64,000 nucleotides of DNA from Treponema sp. (GCA_017935745.1 JAGBGX010000013.1:33170-97169); one strand, 5' to 3'; positions 1 through 9,921 are shown, numbered from the stretch's first letter. The notes: a model not told the origin generated them from the sequence alone. Program-made: numbers and translations.

Positions 1-110
1 TTTACGGAAACAAAAAAATAAAGGCGCTCAATCAGTATAAAGACAGAAGCAGCGCCGCACAGCGCAATGGGAATCATAATGATTCCGCCGCTCTTTAAAA
101 CTTCAATCAT
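1..110 (-). CDS. MotA/TolQ/ExbB proton-channel family protein, N-terminus only
   Basis: Only the first 36 codons lie in the window; the gene runs off the left edge. The visible protein starts MIEVLKSGGIIMIPIALC and continues into a hydrophobic helix ending IERLYFF. This is the usual opening of TolQ/ExbB/MotA-type subunits, which use the proton gradient across the inner membrane to energise outer-membrane processes. The start is ATG at 108-110, with GGGAG five bases upstream. An in-frame ATG at 120-122 overlaps that site and is less likely. It lies 32 bp after the secreted 507-residue protein, so the three genes probably form one operon. Family assignment rests on the N-terminus alone. Confidence 0.6.
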   Translation of the reverse strand, partial: MIEVLKSGGIIMIPIALCGAASVFILIERLYFFVSV

Positions 111-142
111 AGTATCTCCCATAAAAAAGCGCGCCGCATCCC

Positions 143-1666
143 TTAAAAGGAAAACCGCGCAAGAATCTCTGCGCTGCCGGCCCGAACCAGATAGCCGGTC
201 TCCATATATTCCCTGTCTTTTCCTGAAAACAGCTTCAGCATGTCCCGCAGGCTTACAGATGCTGAAAATGAAGGCGAAAATGCATACTGCACGCCTCCTT
301 CCAAAACCGGCCATTTGTCGGAAACGGAGGAAATGAATTCCTGCGCGCACACGCAAAAGCCCAGCTTTCCGTCTTCAGAGCTGAAGGAAAGGGAGCCGTC
401 CACGCTGGCACGGAATTCATCAGACGGAACATGAAGCCAGTTTTCATTCCAGCCGATGCCGAACGTAAAGCTGTTCCAGAAATAGCGCAGCTCTGCGCCT
501 GTTGTAAAAAGCGTGCGTTCCCTTTCGCGCAATGAAAAAAGTCCTGCCTCTGATTTTTTTCTATAATCAGCCTCCCATGCTCCGTTTCCAAGGGCTGTTT
601 TCCTGAAGCATGTCTTTGCGCAGACAGAAAAGCCGCCCGGCACAGGAAGCTGAACACGCGCTGCGGCAAACCAGTCCGTTGTTTCTCCCGGAAGCGTTCC
701 AAGCGTTGAAAACGCAAACCGCTCTTCTGTTTCTGAAAAAAGAGCAAGGCGCGAATCAAGCCCGCCCCTCAATTCCGCGGAAAAAGACTGCGCCCCTGCA
801 CGCTCCTCTTCCTGAAACATAATGCCCGCTGAAAAAAACGGGATAAAGCCGCTTTTGCTTCCAGTTTCATTGCCGCATGCAGCTCCGCCCTGCACTGAAA
901 TTTCTGCAATGCCAGCTCTCAGTCCTGCAAAGACAGATGCATCCGCCCTGAAAATCTGTTCCGCGCCAGACGACACAAAGGAGCCTGCCGCAGCTTCAAG
1001 GCTCATGCGCGAACTTGCGCCGGCCCAAAACCGGCTTCCTTTCCATGAAAATTCCGCCTCAGGCTCAAGCAAAAAGACTCCAGCTTTTTTTTCATGCCGT
1101 GAATAGCTTCCGCCATCTCCGCGGATTCCTGCATAGCGGCTGTACCATGCTCCGCCAGTTCCCGCGCGCACAGAAAATCCGCCGCTGAAATTTCTCTTGA
1201 CAAAAACAGTTCCCGACACATTCTGGGACTGGACATCAAAAAAGCAGGGGCTCCTGTCCTGAAGCCCGGTTCCGTTTCTGCGGTACGCTCCGCCTGCTGC
1301 AACAGAAAAAGCGCCTGCCGAAACAGTTTTTTCCGCGGAAAAAAGCGTTGCCGTGCAAAAATATCCGTCCGCAGCTTCATGCGTTCCAAAGCCGTTTCTG
1401 CTGGAATGCGAAAACGACACTGCAAACGGATTTTCCTCTGTTCCGCCGGACACCGAAAAATCGCCGAAAAAATCCCCCGGAAATCCGCCGCCCGCGCTTC
1501 CTCTCACAGTGGCCGTTGTTTCCGGCAGAAGGCTGAAATCCGCGACAGGCTCAAAATCTGAAGCAGCTTCGTCAGAAATTTCAGTCTGGCTGAAAACGCC
1601 GCACAGCGGAAAAAGCAGAAAAACAAAAGCGCACAGAAAATGCTGCGCAGCCCTATTTCTTTTCAT
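143..1666 (-). CDS. secreted protein of unknown function, possible outer-membrane beta-barrel
   Basis: 507 residues. An N-terminal signal peptide (MKRNRAAQHFLCAFVFLLFP, then cleavage near FSQ) is followed by a Gly/Ser/Phe/Ala-rich chain with many alternating short strands and a C-terminus ending LARFSF. An aromatic final residue after alternating strands is typical of outer-membrane beta-barrels. I recognise no named family. Its ATG lies inside the last codons of the upstream gene (14-bp overlap), so translation is probably coupled. It is followed after 32 bp by the TolQ/ExbB-like gene. That neighbour fits an envelope role, but the barrel call is inference from composition. Confidence 0.7.
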   Translation of the reverse strand: MKRNRAAQHFLCAFVFLLFPLCGVFSQTEISDEAASDFEPVADFSLLPETTATVRGSAGGGFPGDFFGDFSVSGGTEENPFAVSFSHSSRNGFGTHEAADGYFCTATLFSAEKTVSAGAFSVAAGGAYRRNGTGLQDRSPCFFDVQSQNVSGTVFVKRNFSGGFSVRAGTGGAWYSRYAGIRGDGGSYSRHEKKAGVFLLEPEAEFSWKGSRFWAGASSRMSLEAAAGSFVSSGAEQIFRADASVFAGLRAGIAEISVQGGAACGNETGSKSGFIPFFSAGIMFQEEERAGAQSFSAELRGGLDSRLALFSETEERFAFSTLGTLPGETTDWFAAARVQLPVPGGFSVCAKTCFRKTALGNGAWEADYRKKSEAGLFSLRERERTLFTTGAELRYFWNSFTFGIGWNENWLHVPSDEFRASVDGSLSFSSEDGKLGFCVCAQEFISSVSDKWPVLEGGVQYAFSPSFSASVSLRDMLKLFSGKDREYMETGYLVRAGSAEILARFSF

Positions 1667-3041
1667 ACGGGAAAAATGTTTCGGTCGCCTTTACCCGGTC
1701 CAGATGAATGTAAGAGCCTTTGTACTTTTCAATAAACGCCTCAAGGGAAATTTCCGCTCCCTGCTCAAAGACAAAGCACCCGAACCTTCCGTTTTCACTG
1801 AAATACGGAAACAGAACCGCGCAGTTATTAAAGACAAGCTCGTCTGGCTTTATGGAAGAGCCTTGCCGGATAGCCGCAAGATAAAACCATGAAGGCTCAG
1901 TCACGCCAAGCACATACAGCAGCGGCTTTATGCGCTCAGCGGCATAGCCCGTGTCCTTTATATAGCCGGAAGAATTTACAATCACTCCGTCCTTCACATC
2001 TGATGAAAAATAGCTGTATGTAACATCAAGCCCGGCAGACTTGAAGTCAACAGTGCGGCGTGAACGGACGGAATACGCCTGGGCAGCAAGGTTCCTGCAC
2101 CAGTCAAGCGCAAAAGTCATATTCCATTCCTGCGACAAGACTCCGAGCTTTCCCACAGGATCAAACTGCACCGTCGGCCTAAGCAGCTCCATAATGCTTG
2201 TTCCGCGGCCAGTAATCGGCTCGACAATTCCGTCTATAATCCATTTCAGGAATCCGGCTCCCGACAGGCAGTGCGCCTTTCCGCTCTGGAACAATGCTCT
2301 GTTTCCGTCTCCAGATGCAAATTCGTAGCTGCCGCCTGTCACAATCGACTTCAGCTCTCCAGCCTCGTCATACGCCGCGCTGTCCGTAAACACAAATGAA
2401 GAAAGATTGTCCTTTATCACGCTTACCATGACAAGGGAATCGCGGTACTGCCCCGGAATCACGCTGACCTTATTCCATGGAAGCGTCCGCGCTGTCCAGT
2501 TCCGTATCTCCTGAAATGAAGCGGAATACAGGCGCCTGAACGGAATTCCCATGGGAACGGAACGGGCCGCATAAGAGCCGTACACAAGCATGTCGGCAAA
2601 TGTCTTGGAGCCTTCCTGCCGGAACTGCACAAAAACATCGGCATCCTGGCTGAAGTGAAGCTCTATCCGAAGCGGATTTCCCGTTTTCTTGTCGCGGTGC
2701 AGAATCCAGCTTCCGGGCGCTCCTTTCGGATACACGGAGGCTCTCACAAGATGATGGCTTTCTCCGTTTATCAGGTCGATGTCAAGCTCAGAGCGCGGCG
2801 CAACAACTACTGAAAATTCACTGTCGCTTTCTTCCATTCTGATCTGAAAGGCAGCGCCGGCTTCATTTTCCCTGAATTCCTCTGCATAGCCTCTCAGAAC
2901 AGAAACAGAAGGCAAAAGCCATGCTGATTCTATGGAGCGCCTGATCTGGGCTGAGTCAGGAATAGAACCGATGTTATACTCAGCAAAAGCCGCAAGCGAA
3001 AAAAACAAGACTACCAAAAAACTGAAAGCGCTTTTCTTCAA
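1653..3041 (-). CDS. secreted protein of unknown function
   Basis: 462 residues, with a signal peptide (MKKSAFSFLVVLFFSLAAFA) and a soluble, mixed alpha/beta-looking mature part. No family recognised. The start is a TTG at 3039-3041. It is chosen because GAGGAG lies six bases upstream and because the signal peptide begins exactly there. It is the first gene of a likely three-gene operon with the barrel-like protein and the TolQ/ExbB-like subunit. The conserved-looking C-terminal part (ELVFNNCAVLFPYF) may be a small domain. I cannot tell whether the protein is periplasmic or surface-bound. Confidence 0.7.
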   Translation of the reverse strand: MKKSAFSFLVVLFFSLAAFAEYNIGSIPDSAQIRRSIESAWLLPSVSVLRGYAEEFRENEAGAAFQIRMEESDSEFSVVVAPRSELDIDLINGESHHLVRASVYPKGAPGSWILHRDKKTGNPLRIELHFSQDADVFVQFRQEGSKTFADMLVYGSYAARSVPMGIPFRRLYSASFQEIRNWTARTLPWNKVSVIPGQYRDSLVMVSVIKDNLSSFVFTDSAAYDEAGELKSIVTGGSYEFASGDGNRALFQSGKAHCLSGAGFLKWIIDGIVEPITGRGTSIMELLRPTVQFDPVGKLGVLSQEWNMTFALDWCRNLAAQAYSVRSRRTVDFKSAGLDVTYSYFSSDVKDGVIVNSSGYIKDTGYAAERIKPLLYVLGVTEPSWFYLAAIRQGSSIKPDELVFNNCAVLFPYFSENGRFGCFVFEQGAEISLEAFIEKYKGSYIHLDRVKATETFFPYEKK

Positions 3042-3134
3042 GACGAACTCCTCTGCACTCCGGCCGCATGTTCAGCCTGAGACCTGACCTTATTTTCGGC
3101 AGTTTTCCTCCTGTTTTCCATAAAAAAGATGGTG

Positions 3135-6100
3135 TCAGCCGGCAGCAGGAGCATCCTTCATTTCTACAGGCTCAGGATCGACAAACGCTGCGCTTCCCTG
3201 CGCAGGGCGGATTTCCGGCTTTACCGTTTTTCCGTCGCGCTGATGAATCAGTCCGTCCGCTCCCTCGTCAGGATGAGTGCCGACAGGAGCGTTGCTCAGC
3301 AGCAGCTTGAGCCTGTTGAGCTGATTGACTTCGCTTGAGCCGGGATCATAGTCAACCGCGGAAATATTCGCTTCCGGGTAGCGGCGGCGAAGCTCCTTTA
3401 TCATGCCTTTTCCCGTCACATGGTTGGGCAGGCAGGCAAACGGCTGGACGCAGGCAATGCTCGGGCAGCCGGAATGAATCAGCTCGACCATTTCAGCAGT
3501 CAAAAACCATCCTTCGCCGGTAATGTTCCCCAGCTGAACAATGTCATCGACTCCCTTCATCATGTCGTAAATCAGATGCGGCGGCTCAAAGCGGCGGCTC
3601 TTGCGCAGCTGTTTCTTTATGTAGCCGCGGAACAGCTCCATCGTCCAGACCATCAGCCGTGCGTTGCGCTCCGTTTTCTTGGAAAAGGCAAGCTCCTTGT
3701 GGCGGAAAATGCCGGTGCTGAACGTGTAGAAGAAAAAGTCCGCCAGATCCGGCATCACGCATTCAGCTCCCTCACGCTCAATGACGTTCACTATGTCGTT
3801 GTTTGCAGTCGGATGAAATTTCACAAGGATTTCCCCGACAACTCCAATCCGCGGCTTTTTTACCGGCAGAAGCGGAAGATTGTCAAAGTCCCTGATAATT
3901 CCGCGGATAAGGCGGCGGTACTTTGCAAAGGAAAGCGATTTTATTCCGATTTCACACCGGGCATTCCACTTTTCATACAGCGCGTTCGCGCTCCCGGAAA
4001 CTGCCTCATACGGCCTCGTGCGGTACAGCACTCTCATCAGCAGGTCGCCGAGCATAACCGATCTGATCAGCCTGACTATCATTGCAGGCGTGTACTTCCA
4101 GCCCGGATTTTTCTCAAAGCCCTGCGTGCTCATGGAAATGACGGGAACATGCCCCAGCCCCGCATCGTTCAGGGCGCGCCTGATAAAGCCGATGTAGTTT
4201 GTGGCGCGGCAGCCGCCGCCTGTCTGGGTGATGATAAGGCTCGTATTGTTCAGGTCGTACTTTCCGCTTTGCAGCGCCGCAATCATCTGGCCGGCAACAA
4301 GAATGGAAGGATAGCACGCATCGTTATTCACATACTTCAGCCCGGTTTCCACAGCGCCGGGATCCACCGCATCAAGGACGACAAAACGGTAGCCTGAATA
4401 CTCCATAGCCTTCTGCAAAATCCTGAAGTGAATGGGACTCATCTGCGGCCCGATAATCGTATGGCGGCACTTCATTTCCTTTGTGAATACCTGCCGCTGG
4501 TATGATGCCGGCTTCACAGAAAGCTTCACCCGGTTGCGCTCGCGGGCCTTTACCGCCGCTATCAGGGAGCGGATCCTGATGCGCACCGCTCCGAGGTTCG
4601 AGCCTTCGTCAATCTTTATGAGCGTGTACATCCGGCTTTTCGCTCTCATTATTTCATCAACCTGATCGGACGTAACGGCGTCAAGCCCGCACCCAAAGGA
4701 AGTGAGCTGCACAAGCTCAAGGTTCGCCATTCCGCTGACAAAAGCGGCGGCACGGTAAAGCCGGTTATGGTATGTCCACTGGTCTATGATTCTGAGCGGC
4801 CGCTCTATGGAGCCTAAATGCGCCACAGAATCTTCTGTAAACACTGCCATTCCAAGCCCGTTAATCATCTCGGGAATGCCGTGGTTTATTTCCGGGTCAA
4901 GGTGATAGGGACGTCCTGCAAGCACGATTCCGTTTGCACCGCGGCGGATTGTCTCCTCAAGAGCTTCCTCGCCCTGCTCCTGAACATCTTTCCTGAACCG
5001 CTCCTGCTCTGCCCACGCGGCTTCAACAGCCGCATCAATATCCTGCCGTGAAATCCGCTTGAAATAAACAGACAGCTCTTCATACAGGCGGTCCTTGAGG
5101 CGCTCCTTGTCATACACAGGAAGAAACGGATTCATAAACAGAACCGAGCTGTCCTGGCGGAGCTGCTCCACATTGTTGCGCAGCACTTCAGGATAGCTTG
5201 TCACAATCGGGCAGTTATAGTGGTTTCCCGCTCCCTGGTCTTCCTTTGTTTCATACGGGATGCACGGATAAAAAATGAATTTGATTCCCTGCTGAAGAAG
5301 GCTCTCGATATGGCCGTGGGAAATTTTTCCCGGATAGCAGACGCTTTCCGACGGAATCGTTTCAAGCCCTTTCTCGTACACAGATCTGCTTGAGCGCGGA
5401 GAAAGGCGTACACGGAAGCCGAGCTTTGTAAAAAACGTGAACCACAGCGGATAATTTTCATATATATTGAGGACACGCGGAATTCCGACATCGCCCATCG
5501 GAGCATTCTCACTCCTTAAGGGAACATAATGGCCGAACAGCCGCTTGTATTTCCATTCAAAAAGGTTCGGAAGCTTTTTCTCATCAGCCCCTTCGCCAGA
5601 ACTGCCGCCGGAAGCAGAGACGGTGCCATTTTCAGCGGAACCTTCAGCTTCTATTTCAGCGCCGCGCTCACAGCGGTTTCCTGTAACAAATGTCCGCACT
5701 GCCCTGCCGGAACCGCTTCCGTCTGTAGAAAACCTGTTGATAGTGAGAAGGCAGTTGTTTGAGCATTTTCCGCAGCGGCGGAGCTCAAGGTCAACTGAAA
5801 ATGATTCAAGCTGCTCCAAAGTCGCAATGCCGCTCTTTACGAATTTCATGCGCTGGTCTGGATCGTCAGGCTTGGGGCGGCGCAAATCCTCCCACTGGTC
5901 CATGGCAATCAGAGCCGAGCCATACGCGCCCATAAGCCCCGCGACATCAGGACGGCACACATTCACTCCGGCAATCTTTTCAAACGCGCGCAGAACAGCA
6001 TCGTTAAAAAATGTTCCTCCCTGGACAACGACCTTGCTGCCGATGTCGCTCGCCTTCCTGAGCTTTATGACTTTAAACAGGGCGTTCTTTATAACTGAAT

Positions 6101-7757
6101 AGGAAAGCCCTGCCGAAATGTCGGCAACTTCCGCGCCCTCTTTCTGCGCCTGCTTTACGCGGCTGTTCATAAAGACCGTGCACCGCGTGCCAAGGTCAAC
6201 CGGCTTTTTGGCCATCAGCGCAATTCTGGAGAATTCCTGCACGCTCATGCCCATGGTCCGGGCAAAGTTGTCGAGGAATGAGCCGCAGCCGGCAGAGCAC
6301 GCTTCGTTCAGCTGAATGGAGACGATTGCGCCGTCTTTCATCCGCAGGCACTTCATGTCCTGTCCGCCGATGTCAAGCAGGAATTCGACTCCCGGAACAA
6401 AGAAATCCGCCGCCCGGAAGTGAGTGATTGTCTCAACTTCGCCTGCGTCCACTCCGAGCGCCGCCTGAAACAGGGACTCGCCGTACCCGGTGGAAACAGA
6501 GCGCGCAATATAGCATTTTTCAGGAAGAATCGCATACAGGCTTTTCAGAACCTGCACAGCAAGATCCACAGGATTTCCGGCGTTCACATCGTAAAACCGC
6601 CACAGGATCCGCCCCTGCGTGTCAATGAGCACAGCCTTTGTCGTAGTGGAGCCTGCGTCAAGCCCCAGAAACACAGGCCCTTCCGCTGAAGCCAAGTCCC
6701 CGGTGAGCGCCTTTTCCTGCGCATGGCGGGCGTTGAATTCGTCAAGCTCCTCCTGAGCCGTAAACAAAGGCTCAAGCCGCTGAACTTCCTGCATTTCCGC
6801 GCCGACAAGGTTCTTCAGGCTTTCACGGAACTGCTTTATCGAAGGAAATCCGCCCGAACTGTTTTCCGCGCTGCTTGCTGCGCCCGCGCTGTTCACTGCG
6901 CCCATGCACCCGATTTTCCGCTCGGCTGAATACGCCGCGCCGCTTGCAACAAACAGCTGGCTGTTTTCCGGGACAATCGTCTGCTGCGGAGAAAGCTTCA
7001 GGGTGACTGCAAACCGCTCCCGCAGCTGGTCAAGAAAGTGCAGCGGCCCGCCGAGAAACGCCACGTTCCCGCGGATAGGCTTTCCGCACGCAAGCCCCGA
7101 AATCGTCTGGCTGACAACTGCCTGAAAAATCGAAGCCGCAATATCCTCACGCCGGGCGCCTTCGTTTATGAGCGGCTGCACATCAGTCTTTGCAAAGACT
7201 CCGCAGCGCGCGGCAATCGGATAGATAGTGGAAGCTCCGCGCGCAAGCTCGTTCAGCCCGGAAGCGTCCGTCTCCAGAAGCGCGGCCATCTGGTCTATAA
7301 AGGCTCCCGTTCCTCCGGCGCACGTTCCGTTCATGCGCTGCTCCACTCCGCCCCTGAAATATGTTATCTTCGCGTCCTCGCCGCCAAGCTCAATGACAAC
7401 ATCAGTCTGCGGAATCAGCTTGCGCACAGCAGTCGTAGCGGCCACAACTTCCTGAATGAACGGAATGTTCAGCCACTGGGAAACAGAAAGCCCGCCGGAG
7501 CCGGTCACCTTTACGCTTACAGGCTGATTCTCGCCCGCCGGAAGCACTTTCGCAAGGGAGTCAAATGCCTTGCTCACAACAGAAATAATCGTGTTCCTGA
7601 TGTCCGCCCGGTGACGCTCGTAGGCGCCGTACAAAAGCTCGTCATGGCTGCCAAGCGCCACAACCTTTACTGTAGTGGATCCTACATCTATGCCCATCCT
7701 GACAGGCTCGGGAAGAGAAGCCAGCGATGAAATTGGTTCCAGTCCGCTATATTCCAT
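3135..7757 (-). CDS. 2-hydroxyacyl-CoA dehydratase activase, two-ATPase-domain fusion (BadF/BadG/BcrA/BcrD family with DUF2229)
   Basis: 1540 residues. Two ASKHA ATPase domains lie in tandem: one from about residue 20 (GIDVGSTTVKVVAL, later GGTGAFIDQMA) and one from about 365 (LGLDAGSTTTKAVLID, later SAGCGSFLDNFA). The Cys in the second segment fits the bridging [4Fe-4S] ligand of HgdC-type activators. A DUF2229-type part follows, then a C-terminal region resembling HgdB-like dehydratase subunits, with several conserved Cys (for example CVQPFACLPNHV). Family members use ATP to inject an electron into 2-hydroxyacyl-CoA dehydratases. The substrate of these giant fusions is not established. The start has AAAGGTGA six bases upstream. 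No separate dehydratase gene is adjacent. Confidence 0.9.
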   Translation of the reverse strand: MEYSGLEPISSLASLPEPVRMGIDVGSTTVKVVALGSHDELLYGAYERHRADIRNTIISVVSKAFDSLAKVLPAGENQPVSVKVTGSGGLSVSQWLNIPFIQEVVAATTAVRKLIPQTDVVIELGGEDAKITYFRGGVEQRMNGTCAGGTGAFIDQMAALLETDASGLNELARGASTIYPIAARCGVFAKTDVQPLINEGARREDIAASIFQAVVSQTISGLACGKPIRGNVAFLGGPLHFLDQLRERFAVTLKLSPQQTIVPENSQLFVASGAAYSAERKIGCMGAVNSAGAASSAENSSGGFPSIKQFRESLKNLVGAEMQEVQRLEPLFTAQEELDEFNARHAQEKALTGDLASAEGPVFLGLDAGSTTTKAVLIDTQGRILWRFYDVNAGNPVDLAVQVLKSLYAILPEKCYIARSVSTGYGESLFQAALGVDAGEVETITHFRAADFFVPGVEFLLDIGGQDMKCLRMKDGAIVSIQLNEACSAGCGSFLDNFARTMGMSVQEFSRIALMAKKPVDLGTRCTVFMNSRVKQAQKEGAEVADISAGLSYSVIKNALFKVIKLRKASDIGSKVVVQGGTFFNDAVLRAFEKIAGVNVCRPDVAGLMGAYGSALIAMDQWEDLRRPKPDDPDQRMKFVKSGIATLEQLESFSVDLELRRCGKCSNNCLLTINRFSTDGSGSGRAVRTFVTGNRCERGAEIEAEGSAENGTVSASGGSSGEGADEKKLPNLFEWKYKRLFGHYVPLRSENAPMGDVGIPRVLNIYENYPLWFTFFTKLGFRVRLSPRSSRSVYEKGLETIPSESVCYPGKISHGHIESLLQQGIKFIFYPCIPYETKEDQGAGNHYNCPIVTSYPEVLRNNVEQLRQDSSVLFMNPFLPVYDKERLKDRLYEELSVYFKRISRQDIDAAVEAAWAEQERFRKDVQEQGEEALEETIRRGANGIVLAGRPYHLDPEINHGIPEMINGLGMAVFTEDSVAHLGSIERPLRIIDQWTYHNRLYRAAAFVSGMANLELVQLTSFGCGLDAVTSDQVDEIMRAKSRMYTLIKIDEGSNLGAVRIRIRSLIAAVKARERNRVKLSVKPASYQRQVFTKEMKCRHTIIGPQMSPIHFRILQKAMEYSGYRFVVLDAVDPGAVETGLKYVNNDACYPSILVAGQMIAALQSGKYDLNNTSLIITQTGGGCRATNYIGFIRRALNDAGLGHVPVISMSTQGFEKNPGWKYTPAMIVRLIRSVMLGDLLMRVLYRTRPYEAVSGSANALYEKWNARCEIGIKSLSFAKYRRLIRGIIRDFDNLPLLPVKKPRIGVVGEILVKFHPTANNDIVNVIEREGAECVMPDLADFFFYTFSTGIFRHKELAFSKKTERNARLMVWTMELFRGYIKKQLRKSRRFEPPHLIYDMMKGVDDIVQLGNITGEGWFLTAEMVELIHSGCPSIACVQPFACLPNHVTGKGMIKELRRRYPEANISAVDYDPGSSEVNQLNRLKLLLSNAPVGTHPDEGADGLIHQRDGKTVKPEIRPAQGSAAFVDPEPVEMKDAPAAG

Positions 7758-7943
7758 GAAAAATCACCTTTCTTAAAAAACAGTTTTTACTTCCTGCTGA
7801 AAAATGCTCCCTAAAGCGCAGCACCGCTTTCAGCAGATTCACAGTACAGTATACATGTTGAATAGAAAAAATGCAACTTCAAACCCCACAATGCACCCCA
7901 GCGCAGCGTTTCGCCCTATTCTGCTTGCCAAAAGCCCGCCCCG

Positions 7944-8107
7944 GCTTGTTTTGACTAATTTCCGCCTGGAAATTCCTTGCCGCAGTTTGTTTTGACCAAT
8001 TTCCGCTTGGAAATTCCTTGCCGCAGTTTGTTTTAACCAATTTAGATTTCTAAATTCCCTGCCGCAGCTTGCTTTGACCGATTTCCGCTTGGAAACTGCC
8101 TGCCGCA
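7944..8107. repeat. four tandem 41-bp repeats, each with a short hairpin
   Basis: Copies run 7944-7984, 7985-8025, 8026-8066 and 8067-8107, each ending GCCGCA. Copies 1 and 2 contain AATTTCC-4 nt-GGAAATT. Copy 3 has AATTTAG-4 nt-CTAAATT, so both arms changed together and the stem survives. Copy 4 keeps only the inner part of the stem. There are no spacers between copies, so this is not a CRISPR array. The repeats fill most of the 436-bp gap between the activase and the phosphate transporter. That gap otherwise shows only the transporter promoter. An open frame on the minus strand across the repeats is not a convincing gene. Confidence 0.85.
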
Positions 8108-8157
8108 CGTTGTCTGGAGTTTTTTTTCGCCTGCCCCGGCTGAAATCCGTCTGCATC

Positions 8158-8186
8158 TTTAAATTCATTCTGATTTTCTGTATACT
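8158..8186 (+). promoter_or_regulatory. sigma-70 promoter of the Na/Pi cotransporter, leaderless type
   Basis: TTTAAA at 8158-8163, a 17-bp spacer and TATACT at 8181-8186. The -10 box ends 7 bp before the ATG at 8194. There is no Shine-Dalgarno, so transcription would begin at or next to the start codon. Confidence 0.6.
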
Positions 8187-8193
8187 TCCTGAT

Positions 8194-9855
8194 ATGCATA
8201 TTTCCGACATTTTATCCGCAGGGCTTCAGTTTTTCGGAAGCCTCTGTTTCCTTCTTTTCGGAATGAAAATGATGAGCGACGGAATCCAAAAGTCTGCCGG
8301 GGAAAAGCTTCAGCAGGCGCTGCACTTTATGACCGGCAACAGGTTCACGGGATTCCTGACAGGATGCCTCTTGACAATGATAATCCAGTCATCGGGCGCA
8401 ACCACAGTGATGGTCGTTTCCTTTGTGAATGCAGGGCTTATAGAGCTGAGCCAGGCGATTGCCGTCATTCTCGGCGCGAATGTCGGAACAACAGTCACCG
8501 CATGGATTGTCGCGCTCTTCGGCTTTAACTTCCAGATTTCAGCATTTGCAATTCCGCTCTTCGGACTGGGATACCTGTTCACAGTCGTAAAGAAAATAAA
8601 GAATCCCGGGCTCGGGCATGCAGTCATGGGCTTTGGAATGCTGTTTGTTGCGCTCCAGTGGCTTTCAAGCGCCATTTCGCTCAACTCAAGCTCCATGGGA
8701 TTCCTTCCTGCGCTGCAGAACCTCGGGACAGCAAGCCTCCTTATCGCGTTTGCCACGGGCGTGCTTCTTACCGCGCTGATTCATTCATCTTCAGCCATGA
8801 CTGCGATTGTCATTACAATGGCATACAACGGTATTCTTTCGTGGGAATTTTCAGCGGCAATTGTCATCGGAAGCAACGTAGGCTCCACCATCGATTCAAT
8901 CATGGCGTCTTTCGGCGCAAATGCAAACGCAAAGCGGACAAGCCTTGTCCATGTGCTTTTCAACTGCACGACAGCCCTCATCGCGCTGATTTTCATCAGG
9001 CCGTTCACCCAGTTTGTTGACTTTATTGTTCCGGGGGAAGTTTCCAGCAGCATCACGTTTCATATAGCGATGCTTCATTCAGTCTTCAATATTTTCGGCG
9101 CGCTTCTTTTTATTCCGTTTGTCAATCCGCTGTGCACGCTGACAAAATTCCTTATAAAGGATGACAGCTCGGTTCCTTCAGTCTACAAATTCGAATTCCC
9201 GGAGCTGGCGGCAAGCGAATCGCCTGCAATTCCTGTTGTGGCCGCCCAGAAGGAAGTGGGACGCATGGCGGATGCCGCGGTGCAGATGTTCGACAGGCTT
9301 CAGTACGGATTTTCTGACCGCTCGGGACGGTTTGCCGCTGACCATTACGAGCAGCTTGTGAGGGAGGAAGATTTTCTCGACCAGATGCAGGAGCAGCTTA
9401 CAAAGTATCTTTTGCGGTGCGCCCAGCTCGACATCAACGACAAAGTGCGCGGCAGCATCAATATGATGATTGCAATCACCGGCGAGCTTGAGTCAATGTC
9501 CGATGACTGCCTGAGCATCGGCGTGTACTTGAAGCGCATAACTGAAAAGCAGTATGTTTTCCAGAAGGAAGACTTTGACAGGCTTCTGCCGTACCTTGAG
9601 CTTGTGCGGCAGTTTCTTCAGTTTATCTACAAGAATATCAGCAAGGAGCTTTCCAAGGAGCAGCTTGAATTTGCAAACGAGCTTGAAACCCAGATTGACG
9701 CGGAACGGAAGGCGCTCAAGAAAGTTGCACGCAAGCGCCTTGAGGACGGAGCAAATGTAAAGGCTGAGCTTCTGTACATGGATCTTGTCAAGCAGATTGA
9801 AAAAATCGGAGACAGATGCTTCGGAATCGCTGAGCAGCTTGCGCTCACAAAGTAG
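8194..9855 (+). CDS. Na/Pi cotransporter family protein with C-terminal PhoU-like domain
   Basis: 553 residues. About eight to ten membrane helices form two inverted repeats carrying the family signatures: IIQSSGATTVMVV and GANVGTTVTAW in the first half, ALIHSSSAMTAIVI and IGSNVGSTIDSIMAS in the second. From about residue 365 the protein is soluble and helical, like PhoU, and probably senses or regulates phosphate uptake. It should import phosphate with sodium across the inner membrane. The start MHISDILSAG is chosen because the first helix begins there and a -10 box lies 7 bp upstream. A longer in-frame start at 8074 would lie in the repeat array and is rejected. Confidence 0.9.
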   Translation: MHISDILSAGLQFFGSLCFLLFGMKMMSDGIQKSAGEKLQQALHFMTGNRFTGFLTGCLLTMIIQSSGATTVMVVSFVNAGLIELSQAIAVILGANVGTTVTAWIVALFGFNFQISAFAIPLFGLGYLFTVVKKIKNPGLGHAVMGFGMLFVALQWLSSAISLNSSSMGFLPALQNLGTASLLIAFATGVLLTALIHSSSAMTAIVITMAYNGILSWEFSAAIVIGSNVGSTIDSIMASFGANANAKRTSLVHVLFNCTTALIALIFIRPFTQFVDFIVPGEVSSSITFHIAMLHSVFNIFGALLFIPFVNPLCTLTKFLIKDDSSVPSVYKFEFPELAASESPAIPVVAAQKEVGRMADAAVQMFDRLQYGFSDRSGRFAADHYEQLVREEDFLDQMQEQLTKYLLRCAQLDINDKVRGSINMMIAITGELESMSDDCLSIGVYLKRITEKQYVFQKEDFDRLLPYLELVRQFLQFIYKNISKELSKEQLEFANELETQIDAERKALKKVARKRLEDGANVKAELLYMDLVKQIEKIGDRCFGIAEQLALTK

Positions 9856-9921
9856 CGCAGCGCGGGCAACAGAAGTCAGTAAGCAGCCAGCCGCAGAAGC
9901 GCAGCATCTCCAGTGCAAAAA

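Noticed and set aside
3420..4397. 325-codon plus-strand frame inside the activase
   Set aside because: Antisense shadow of a well-supported gene with clear ATPase motifs; no domain on the plus strand.
7944..8107. CRISPR-like array
   Set aside because: The copies are contiguous, without unique spacers, and no cas gene is present.
7839..8210. 123-codon minus-strand frame over the 41-bp repeats
   Set aside because: The repeat unit is not a multiple of three, the peptide is low-complexity, and there is no ribosome site.
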